Shown here: in pieces, positions 24,464 to 32,480 of the stretch
Position numbering within the stretch: the stretch's first letter is position 1
Layout of the letters: every line of letters begins with the position of its first letter
Origin: Verrucomicrobiota bacterium
GTDB lineage: Bacteria; Verrucomicrobiota; Verrucomicrobiia; Chthoniobacterales; UBA10450
Length of the DNA stretch: 37,195 nucleotides
Direction: 5' to 3'
Assembly: GCA_003218135.1 (NCBI GenBank)
Contig: QHNQ01000027.1
Coordinates: 1 to 37,195, forward strand
The notes under the pieces: generated by a model
The model's input: only the letters and a program-made list of their open reading frames with translations
The model's database searches: none
Told to the model about the DNA's origin: nothing
Made by a program: the position numbers and the translations under genes

Positions 24464-26641
24464 GTGGTTAGACTTTCTGAGCGCCGAGCCTGGCTTTGGG
24501 GCCTTCTTCTAATCGCGTTCGTTTTCATCGCGTACGCGCAGGTCTTCCATGCGGGATTCATTTGGGACGATGAATCGCATCTGACCCGGAATCCATGTAT
24601 CGTCGGCCCGCTCGGGCTGAAGGAAATCTGGACCAGCACGCAAGCAGTCTACTATCCGCTGGTGCTGACGACCTTCTGGGCGCTGCACAAGTTCGTCGGT
24701 TTAAATCCGTTGCCCTATCACATCCTGAACGTGTTGATGCACGCAGGATCGGCGGTATTGCTTTGGCGCGTCCTTCGACAGCTCGGCGTTCGTGGCGCCT
24801 GGCTAGGCGCGGCTCTGTGGGCGTTGCACCCCGTGATGGTGCAGTCAGTCGCTTGGGTGACCGAGCTGAAAAATACGCAGTCCTGCTTGTTTTATCTTCT
24901 GTCGAGCTATTGCTTCTTAAATTGGGAGAAGCAATCGCAGATAACACAGACGAGACGAGTAGAGGTCAGTTTGATGTTCGGTCTGTCGCTGCTCTGTTTC
25001 GTACTAGCGACGCTAAGCAAACCTTCCGTAGTCATGTTACCCTGCGTGCTTGCGCTCTGTGTCTGGTGGCGGCGACGGCGAATCCAATGGCGCGATGCCG
25101 TGGCTCTGGCTTCGTTCGTAGCTATTTCAGCGCTTGCAAGCGCCTGGACAATTTGGGAACAGAAATTTCATGCGCGTGCGGTTGGTCCAGATTGGGCGCA
25201 GAACTGGCCTGAGCGTTTAATTATCGCGGGACGGGCAATTTGGTTTTACCTCGCCAAACTGTTCTGGCCTCATCCACTCATTTTCATTTATCCGAGGTGG
25301 CAGCTTCAACCATCGCAATTTACAGCCTATCTGCCGCTACTGCTAGCATTAATGGGTTTGATCGCCTTGTGGTTCCTGCCGGGGAAAGCGGGGCGCGCTG
25401 TATTCTTTGCGGGTGCATACTACGTGATGTCATTGTTTCCGGTGCTTGGTTGTTTTAGTATTTATTTCTTTCGTTACTCCTTTGTAAGCGATCACTTCCA
25501 ATACCTCGCGAGCATGGGTCCGCTTGCGTTAGTCGCCGCTGCTGGCAGTGAAGGATTTAACCGGTTAGGGGTAGCTGAGTCGCTCGGGCGAGGTCTGGCA
25601 TTTCTGCGAGTGGGGCTTTGTACTGTCGTCTTACTTTTACTTGGGATTCTAACCTGGCAGCAAACTGCCGTTTACCATGATCTAATCACCTTGTACACGA
25701 CAACGCTGGCCCAAAATTCCGGTTGCTGGATGGCGCATTACAACCTGGGAATTGCCCTTCGCGATCGTGGCGAAACCGATCAAGCGATAACTCATTATCG
25801 GCAGGCGATCGTGCTACGGCCGGGCTATGCGGAAGCGCATTATAATCTTGGCCGGCTGCTGGCTGAGAAAGGTGAATTCAATGGTGCGGTCGATCACTAC
25901 GAAGTAGCGTTAGCGATCAATCCCGATGATCCGGAAGCGCACAACAATCTTGGCGCTACGTTTGTTCAACAAGGACGTATCGACGATGCGATTGGGCATT
26001 ACCAAAAGGCACTGGCGATCCAACCGGATTACGCCGAGGCGTCATGCAATTTGGCAGACGCGCTCCTTTCAAAAGCCGACATCGATGGTGCGATCATTCA
26101 TTACCTCACGTGTGTGGCCGCTTTGCCCAACCAGCCAGACGCTCAGTACAATCTTGCGAGCGCACTCCTTCGCAAAGGACGAATCGACGAAGCTATTGTA
26201 CACTACGAAAAGGTATTAGAGTTGCTTCCTGAGAATGCGAATGCCCGTGTAAATCTGGGTAGTGCCTTTCTCGCGAAACACCGACTTGGTGACGCCATTA
26301 CCGAATACAAGGAGGCGCTTCGCCTCGCACCGGAAAACGTTGCAGCGCAAAGTAACCTGGCATGGTTGCTGGCAACTTCGCCGGACCCGTCCATCAGGAA
26401 CGGGCCGGAAGCGGTTGTGCTGGCTGAACAGGCCCGGCGGTCATCTGATGGGAAGCCACTTATTCTGCGGATTCTAGCGGCTGCCTATGCCGAAGCTGAT
26501 CGTTTTTCGGAAGCTACAGACACAGCTCGTGAGGCGTTGCGAGCAGCAGATGACCAGGGAAACTCCGTACTAAGCGATCTTCTTCGAAAGGAAATCGTAC
26601 TTTACGAATCCGGTCATCCTTACCATAGGCAGTCGCCATAG
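24464..26641 (+). CDS. TMTC-like membrane glycosyltransferase with TPR array (subfamily B, copy 1)
   Basis: A 725-residue protein with N-terminal multi-TM domain, acidic motif GFIWDDE (Asp35-Asp36), LPYHILNVLMHAGSAVLLWRVLRQLG, WALHPVMVQSVAWVTELKNTQS and LATLSKPSVVMLPCVLAL. A later block, FFRYSFVSDHFQYLASMGPLAL, marks subfamily B and differs from the AHADRYTYLPQIG block of subfamily A. Seven TPRs run from about residue 422 to 650, the most of any paralog here, followed by the shared cap (AWLLATSPDPSIRNGPEAV to LYESGHPYHRQ). The start is GTG 24464 and no strong Shine-Dalgarno is seen. It converges with the next minus-strand gene. An O-glycosyltransferase role is inferred. Confidence 0.78.
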   Translation: MVRLSERRAWLWGLLLIAFVFIAYAQVFHAGFIWDDESHLTRNPCIVGPLGLKEIWTSTQAVYYPLVLTTFWALHKFVGLNPLPYHILNVLMHAGSAVLLWRVLRQLGVRGAWLGAALWALHPVMVQSVAWVTELKNTQSCLFYLLSSYCFLNWEKQSQITQTRRVEVSLMFGLSLLCFVLATLSKPSVVMLPCVLALCVWWRRRRIQWRDAVALASFVAISALASAWTIWEQKFHARAVGPDWAQNWPERLIIAGRAIWFYLAKLFWPHPLIFIYPRWQLQPSQFTAYLPLLLALMGLIALWFLPGKAGRAVFFAGAYYVMSLFPVLGCFSIYFFRYSFVSDHFQYLASMGPLALVAAAGSEGFNRLGVAESLGRGLAFLRVGLCTVVLLLLGILTWQQTAVYHDLITLYTTTLAQNSGCWMAHYNLGIALRDRGETDQAITHYRQAIVLRPGYAEAHYNLGRLLAEKGEFNGAVDHYEVALAINPDDPEAHNNLGATFVQQGRIDDAIGHYQKALAIQPDYAEASCNLADALLSKADIDGAIIHYLTCVAALPNQPDAQYNLASALLRKGRIDEAIVHYEKVLELLPENANARVNLGSAFLAKHRLGDAITEYKEALRLAPENVAAQSNLAWLLATSPDPSIRNGPEAVVLAEQARRSSDGKPLILRILAAAYAEADRFSEATDTAREALRAADDQGNSVLSDLLRKEIVLYESGHPYHRQSP

Positions 26642-26737
26642 ATTGCATTTTGGGTTATTTATGGAGAACGCCGGTTTAAAAGTGATTTATTGGAATCGTT
26701 TATGTGACCGACTACAACTTCCCCGGCGCTGGCAGTC

Positions 26738-28804
26738 CTAATCGCTGAGCGAATTTTCCCGAAGCGGCAAGCGGCTCCGGTACAGCACGAGGTCCTTCTC
26801 GAGACCGTTGGCCAGTTTGGTTTTACCTTGCATGGTAGCGATAACTGAGGCCTGCCGGGCCACGGCGACCGCCTCAGAGAATCGACCGTTCTCTGCGTAA
26901 GCAGCGGCGAGTGTCCGCAGGAAAGAGGGTTCTCTCCCACCTGAAAGCTGCACTGCTTCATTGGCAAAGCCGACCGCTTTGGCGCCGTCGCGAATTGCTG
27001 CGTCGGAAGAGGTTGCCAATAGCCAGGCAATGTTGTTACGCGAGTGGGGATCTTCCGGGGCTAACACCATTGCCTTCTCGTAATGAGCGATCGCTTCGGT
27101 GCGCAAACCCTGTCGTAAAAGAGCGTTACCCAGGCAGGTGTGGGCATCCGCGTCATTGGGTTGGATTTGCAGAGTCTTCTCCCAGTCCGCGATCGCTTCA
27201 TCAAGGCGACCGTTAGCAAAAAGAATGTTCCCGCGATTGTAATATGCTTCTGCGTAATTCGGTACCAACTTGATTGCTTCCTCATAGTGAACCATCGCCT
27301 CATCGGCTAGTCCTTTTAGGCCTAGAGCATCGGCGAGGTTCATTTGCACAAACGCTGAACCGACGTTGTAGTGTGGATCCAGCTTACGAGACCGAATCCT
27401 CGACGCCGCCTCGAAGTGCGAGATCGCTTTGTCCAGTTCACCGCGGTCGATGCATAGGTAACCGAGATTGTTATGCGCAAGATCGTTGTCAGATGTGACG
27501 GCAAGGGCATGGGTCCAAAGCGTTTCGCTGTTCCGCCAGTAGGACGTCTGAATCACTGCTGCCCAGCCGAGCGCCACGATTATTACTCCCACCGCAGCCA
27601 CAGCAAACCGTGCTCTGGACTTATGGACTGCTGTCACGTCAGCAACGAGCCAGACCGCAAGCATAAACAGCCCGATATACGGAAGGTAAGTGTAGCGATC
27701 GGCATGGCCTTGTTCGCCCACCTGAACAAGGCCGATCACTGGGACCAGCATACCGACATACCAAAACCAACCGGTAAAGAGGTAAGGTCGTTGCTTTCGT
27801 AAGACGATTGCCGCCAAAGTGATGGTCAACAGCAATGTCATCGCGCCGGCGCTCTGCCAAATGGTCAGGGTGTTATTTGGATGCGGATAGAAAATGGCGA
27901 GTCGTGTTGGCCACGCTGTTTTCCAGATGTAAATTATGTGACTCACAAGCGCATTTTGCACGCGCCAGAGAATGGGCAACGGTGGAATTGCGCCAGTAGC
28001 ACGTTTTTGTAACACAAATGTGATGCCACAAGCGGCCGCGGAAAGAACCAGCAAGGGAATCTTTTCCAGTAAAAGGCTCGTTATTGTGCGCTTCTCGTTA
28101 CCGGGACTTAAACTTTTGTCGTCCTCTACTGACGATCGTTTTTCAAAACGCTGAAGTGGCCAGTAATCCACAAGGAGAAGGATGAATGGGGCTGTTACTA
28201 GCATTGGCTTTGACATGAGCCCGGCGGCAAACAAAACAACGACCACTAAATAGTGCGTTATGGAGTGGGTGCGTGTATAACGAACGTACGCGCTCAACAT
28301 AAGTAAAAAGAAAACTGCGCTTAACACATCCTTTCGTTCGCTCACCCAGGCGACTGATTCGACGTGGAGCGGGTGAATCGCGAACAACGTTGCCACAATC
28401 GCACTCTTCCATACTGCGCTGGTCATTTGTCGTAACACGAAAAACAGCAGGAGCACTGCGATCGTATGTAGAAGAACGTTCGTCCCATGATGACCGCCGG
28501 CGTTTAAACCGTATAGCTGACAGTCCAACATATGCGAGATAGTGGTTAAGGGATGCCAGTTGCGTGCGTGTGGCGCAGTAACTGCAAGTGCGAGCCCCTG
28601 TATCGTTATCCCAGCTTTGATGACCGGCGCATTATAGACGTACAAATCGTCGTCGAAATTAACGAAGTCGTAGCGGATGGTTTGACCGAATACAGCCAAA
28701 CTGATTGCGACAAGAAACAGACAAATAATGAGAGTCGTTAGAGGACTGTAGAAACGTGTTGTCTTCCTGTCGGTGCGGTGGCTAAATTGACGCTTTTTAT
28801 TCAC
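26738..28804 (-). CDS. TMTC-like membrane glycosyltransferase with TPR array (subfamily A, copy 2)
   Basis: A 688-residue subfamily A paralog. A basic N-terminus leads to TM1, then FVNFDDD (Asp51-Asp53), NWHPLTTISHMLDCQLYGL, IHPLHVESVAWVSERKDVLS, GLMSKPMLVTAPF and the HADRYTYLPYIG block. About four regular TPRs follow. One repeat is a hybrid: HYNVGSAFVQ runs straight into MNLADALGLKG, so a helix B and part of the next repeat seem deleted in frame (about 27300-27375). It ends with the shared cap (LLATSSDAAIRDGAKAV to LYRSRLPLRE). The GTG start at 28804 overlaps the stop of the preceding gene by 8 bases, indicating translational coupling. Confidence 0.78.
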   Translation of the reverse strand: MNKKRQFSHRTDRKTTRFYSPLTTLIICLFLVAISLAVFGQTIRYDFVNFDDDLYVYNAPVIKAGITIQGLALAVTAPHARNWHPLTTISHMLDCQLYGLNAGGHHGTNVLLHTIAVLLLFFVLRQMTSAVWKSAIVATLFAIHPLHVESVAWVSERKDVLSAVFFLLMLSAYVRYTRTHSITHYLVVVVLFAAGLMSKPMLVTAPFILLLVDYWPLQRFEKRSSVEDDKSLSPGNEKRTITSLLLEKIPLLVLSAAACGITFVLQKRATGAIPPLPILWRVQNALVSHIIYIWKTAWPTRLAIFYPHPNNTLTIWQSAGAMTLLLTITLAAIVLRKQRPYLFTGWFWYVGMLVPVIGLVQVGEQGHADRYTYLPYIGLFMLAVWLVADVTAVHKSRARFAVAAVGVIIVALGWAAVIQTSYWRNSETLWTHALAVTSDNDLAHNNLGYLCIDRGELDKAISHFEAASRIRSRKLDPHYNVGSAFVQMNLADALGLKGLADEAMVHYEEAIKLVPNYAEAYYNRGNILFANGRLDEAIADWEKTLQIQPNDADAHTCLGNALLRQGLRTEAIAHYEKAMVLAPEDPHSRNNIAWLLATSSDAAIRDGAKAVGFANEAVQLSGGREPSFLRTLAAAYAENGRFSEAVAVARQASVIATMQGKTKLANGLEKDLVLYRSRLPLRENSLSD

Positions 28805-30716
28805 CGTTAGGCGACAAACCGCGAGTTGTTAAGCTCGGATCGCGCAGCGGTCTGCCAGCTTGATAAAGCGCGATGTTGTTCTGAAGTTCGCTGGCTAAAC
28901 CAGCGTTGCCCTGGCTGTTTGCTAACGCAGCGCCGCGCCGCGCCGTTTCAATTGCCGCGGAGAAACGCCCATTCTCAGCATAGGCGGCCGCCAATATATG
29001 AAAAATCATTGGGATCTGTCCGCCCGAGATTTGCACCGCTTTCTCCGCGAGTTCAACTGCTCGGCCCCCATCTCGAATTGATGCGTCGGGACAGGTGGCG
29101 AATACCCATGCAAGATTGCTCGCGGCATTTCCGTTTGCCGGCTCGATTGCCAGCGCTTCCTGCCACTGCTGAATTGCTTCTTTTACGTGGCCTTGCTGGA
29201 TGAGCGCCGTTCCAAGGATATTGCGTGTCTCTACGTTGTGAGGTTCTATTTCCAAGAATTTACGATAGTGGACCATCGCGTCCTCCAGCCGCCCCTTTTG
29301 AAGAAGGGCCTTTGCGAGGTTGTCATGAGCCGGGCCGTTTTCGGGTCGGAGATCGATAGCTGCTTGCAACCTGGAAATGGCCTCGTCGAGTTGGCCTTTT
29401 TGCAGGAAAATTATGCCGAGGTTGTTCTCCGCTACGTCGTTGTTTTTCGTGACAGCAAGCGCATGAGTAAACAGCGTCTCGCTATCACGCCAATAAGACG
29501 CTTGCATCCAGGCGCTCCAGCTTAACGCGCCAATTACGAATAGCGCGGCAGCGCTCAGAACCATGCGCCGGTGGCGCCACGATACAGACAAGTCGGCAAG
29601 GGCCCAAGACCCAGCAATGTAAAGCCCAATCTGTGGCAAATACGTGTAGCGATCGGCATGTCCCTGCCATCCTACTTGCACCAACCCGATTACCGGTACA
29701 AGCATCCCAAGATACCAGAACCAACCGGTGATGAAATATGGCGCCTTCCTTCGCAGAATAACCGCTGCGCTCGTAATGCTAATGAGAACGGCTAGGGCCA
29801 GAGCGATTTCCCATAGTGGCAGCCGGTTTTCAGGATGAGGATAGAATACCGCCAGGTTTACTGGCCAGAACATCTGCCGGACATAGATTACGTAGGTGAC
29901 TATGGCGTTGTTAATGCGTGCTAACATCGGCAGTTGTTCGGTCCAACCGATTGCGTGTCGTTGCGCCAGAAATGTGATCACACCTGAGACGGCGGAAAGT
30001 GCGATGAGTGGAATTTTCTCGGCGATGGGTGTTAAGAGCTGACGTCCGATGTCTGGTCGCTGAGGTTTGATTCTTCCGAGCGGCCAGTAGTCCAAAAGTA
30101 ACAGCACAAAGGGCAGCGTCACCAGCATCGGCTTGGACATCAGACCAAGCGCAAACACAAACGCTACTATCATGTAGCGCCCGTTCGATGGTGTCCGCGT
30201 GTAATGGACGTATGCGAGCAGCGTCAGCATAAAGAACAGACCGCTGAGCACATCCTTGCGCTCTGCTACCCAGGCAACCGACTCCACGTGCAAAGGGTGA
30301 ATGGCAAACAGTGCTGCCACAAACGCGCTCCGCCAGAGCGCGCCAGCCATTTGCTGGAGCACGACAAAGAGCAGGACCACTGCAATTGTATGAAGAAACA
30401 CATTGGTAAAATGATGTCCACCCGGCTTTAATCCATATAACTGGCAGTCCAACATGTGTGTTATCGTCGTCAACGGATGCCAATTCTCAGAATGAATGTG
30501 TGTGAACGCCCAGGCGATACCGGAGAGGTTAAGCCCACGGGTTATCGTGGTATTTTGGTAAACGTACCTCGGATCATCGTAGTTAACGAAGTCGTGGCGG
30601 AGCGTCTGGCCAAACACGATCCACGTAAAAACTACCAGAGAGACGCAGACACCCACAGTTACCAAAAGACGCGGTGTGTTAAGCCGAGCCATTGATTTAG
30701 ACTTAGTGCGGTGCAT
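28797..30716 (-). CDS. TMTC-like membrane glycosyltransferase with TPR array (subfamily A, copy 3)
   Basis: At 639 residues this is the shortest subfamily A paralog. It carries FVNYDDP (Asp47-Asp48), NWHPLTTITHMLDCQLYGL, IHPLHVESVAWVAERKDVLS, GLMSKPMLVTLPF...LDYWPL and HADRYTYLPQIGLY. Only three TPRs are present (about residues 440-545), then the shared cap (WVFATCPDASIRDGGRAV to LYQAGRPLRD). The start is ATG 30716; ATG at codon 9 is an alternative. It lies 32 bases after the GT39-type gene and overlaps the following paralog, so three minus-strand genes (32392 to 26738) probably form one operon. Confidence 0.78.
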   Translation of the reverse strand: MHRTKSKSMARLNTPRLLVTVGVCVSLVVFTWIVFGQTLRHDFVNYDDPRYVYQNTTITRGLNLSGIAWAFTHIHSENWHPLTTITHMLDCQLYGLKPGGHHFTNVFLHTIAVVLLFVVLQQMAGALWRSAFVAALFAIHPLHVESVAWVAERKDVLSGLFFMLTLLAYVHYTRTPSNGRYMIVAFVFALGLMSKPMLVTLPFVLLLLDYWPLGRIKPQRPDIGRQLLTPIAEKIPLIALSAVSGVITFLAQRHAIGWTEQLPMLARINNAIVTYVIYVRQMFWPVNLAVFYPHPENRLPLWEIALALAVLISITSAAVILRRKAPYFITGWFWYLGMLVPVIGLVQVGWQGHADRYTYLPQIGLYIAGSWALADLSVSWRHRRMVLSAAALFVIGALSWSAWMQASYWRDSETLFTHALAVTKNNDVAENNLGIIFLQKGQLDEAISRLQAAIDLRPENGPAHDNLAKALLQKGRLEDAMVHYRKFLEIEPHNVETRNILGTALIQQGHVKEAIQQWQEALAIEPANGNAASNLAWVFATCPDASIRDGGRAVELAEKAVQISGGQIPMIFHILAAAYAENGRFSAAIETARRGAALANSQGNAGLASELQNNIALYQAGRPLRDPSLTTRGLSPNGE

Positions 30717-30748
30717 GCGGAGCGCTGAAATGTCACGCCAACGGCTGC

Positions 30749-32392
30749 TTAAAGATTCCGTTTGTAAATCAAGATATGGTTCTTTAGGTTCTCGACTGGC
30801 GGCGGAACGTCTCCAAAGAAATAATCGACTTCTTTGGTAGTCATATTCACAAGACCGACTGGGCTGTAGTTTTGCGCGCCATATTCATTTGCCCAGTTGA
30901 ACATCAACCGATCAGAGTCAGGACGCCACAACCAGGAATTAAACATTACCACCGAGACCAGGAACTTTGGACGCGCGCTCTCGATCTCATGAATCATCTC
31001 CTCCTGCATTTGGCGCGCATATTTTTGCGGTTCCATCAGTTCATAAGTGTAAATATATCCCGTCGCGGAATGCCGCTGTGCATAAAAATAAATCTCCGGT
31101 TCTGATCCCAACACCGCGATTGTATCGTCCGGGTTTGTATGTTCTCGCAGATACTCTGCGATCTTAACGGCCGCAGCGAATGGATTAGTGGGATAAATCA
31201 TTCGGCAAGCCTCAACCGGAGAAACTCCAAAGAAGATTTGTTTTTCCCACAGAACTGGCAGGCTTAGCATCGCGCCAAGCAGAAAGAGCGGAAGAAATCT
31301 AACCACAATCGTTCGGCTTGTCAGAAGATCGGACAGTTTGCTAATTGCAAGGCCTACCAGGAGTGAGACCACCGGCAGAATCATAATGAAATAATGAGGC
31401 CGAAAATAAAGTCCCTGGCATACCGCTAAAGCCGAGAACACGAATAGAGCGAGCAAAAAAATTGCGGCGAAGCGGCTCCTTCTGTCCACCATCCCGAACA
31501 CAAGGCCCAGTCCAGCCAATGCCCACAACACCCAGCCAATGTCGAACGCTTCCGCAATCCTAAAGGCGAAGACGTGCATGGCGCGGGCTAAAGGCCATCT
31601 GCCGCTGTATATCGCACCCATAAGGATACCGCCATATTCCGAAGCGTACCTGATTGTCCAAAACCAAAACTTGTCGAGCACCCCTGCGTGCCAGAGAACG
31701 AGACATGTGATTCCAAAGGGAACAATTGCCGCGATCCCAAAGATCAAATTGCGCAGAACGATTTCTTTCAGGGCAAATCGACGGTGGATATCGTTCCAAA
31801 GCAGATAGAGTACTCCAAATGGGATAAATAGGAGCGCCGGCTGTTTCATCAACACACCAATGCCAAAGAGCGCCCCGCTCGCGAATATCCGCCCAATTGC
31901 GTGGTGCTCTGACTCGGAAAGCTTCAGGATCAGTAGCGTCCCACCCAGAACCGGCAGCATGACAAAATTCGTCGCGTGAGCAAACAAGCCAAGCACGGAC
32001 GGACTGGCTGAAAGAACGGCATAACTCATTGCAGCTGCAATCCCGGCAATCGAATTGATTAACCGTCGGCCGAGGAAGAAAATTAGCGCAATCGTCGCAG
32101 CATTAACGAGCAGCAAACCGAAGTGAATACCAAAGATTGTTTGGCCGAATATCGACATGATCAGCGCATAGGAGGCATAGGTTCCAGGAAACTTCATGCT
32201 GTAGGCGAGCGTGTATGGAGGGATCCCTTGCAGCATCAGTTGGCCGGCGTAAGCGTATTCGCCTTCGTCGCGCTCCAACGGAATGTCCAGAAGTCGAATC
32301 CGGATGGCAATCACGAGCCCGAAAACGATCGCGGCGAGGACACACCAGCCGAAACGCAGTGCTTTGCTCTGATTGTCGATTTTATGCGCCAC
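30749..32392 (-). CDS. GT39-type (PMT_2) membrane glycosyltransferase
   Basis: A 547-residue polytopic protein with a GT-C layout: TM1 (about 13-31), then LERDEGEYAYAGQLM, where Asp42-Glu43 match the acidic catalytic pair of GT39/ArnT-like enzymes that use polyprenyl-phosphate sugars. About ten more TM helices follow (PVLGGTLLILKL, GVLMKQPALLFIPFGVLYLLW, FRPHYFIMILPVVSLLVG). A soluble C-terminal domain (about 400-547) follows. No TPRs are present. I chose GTG 32392, preceded by GGAGA about 10 bases upstream. The frame stays open to 32665, but that would overlap the divergent gene and add non-conserved residues. It heads the operon with two TMTC-like paralogs, so it may supply or extend the same glycan. 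Confidence 0.82.
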   Translation of the reverse strand: MAHKIDNQSKALRFGWCVLAAIVFGLVIAIRIRLLDIPLERDEGEYAYAGQLMLQGIPPYTLAYSMKFPGTYASYALIMSIFGQTIFGIHFGLLLVNAATIALIFFLGRRLINSIAGIAAAMSYAVLSASPSVLGLFAHATNFVMLPVLGGTLLILKLSESEHHAIGRIFASGALFGIGVLMKQPALLFIPFGVLYLLWNDIHRRFALKEIVLRNLIFGIAAIVPFGITCLVLWHAGVLDKFWFWTIRYASEYGGILMGAIYSGRWPLARAMHVFAFRIAEAFDIGWVLWALAGLGLVFGMVDRRSRFAAIFLLALFVFSALAVCQGLYFRPHYFIMILPVVSLLVGLAISKLSDLLTSRTIVVRFLPLFLLGAMLSLPVLWEKQIFFGVSPVEACRMIYPTNPFAAAVKIAEYLREHTNPDDTIAVLGSEPEIYFYAQRHSATGYIYTYELMEPQKYARQMQEEMIHEIESARPKFLVSVVMFNSWLWRPDSDRLMFNWANEYGAQNYSPVGLVNMTTKEVDYFFGDVPPPVENLKNHILIYKRNL

Positions 32393-32480
32393 GAAAGCTG
32401 TTTCTCCGATGGAAAAGGACAGCTTGCAACTGAACGATTTCCGTTGCACTGCGTCTCCGCGAATCGCGTTCAATACAGCA

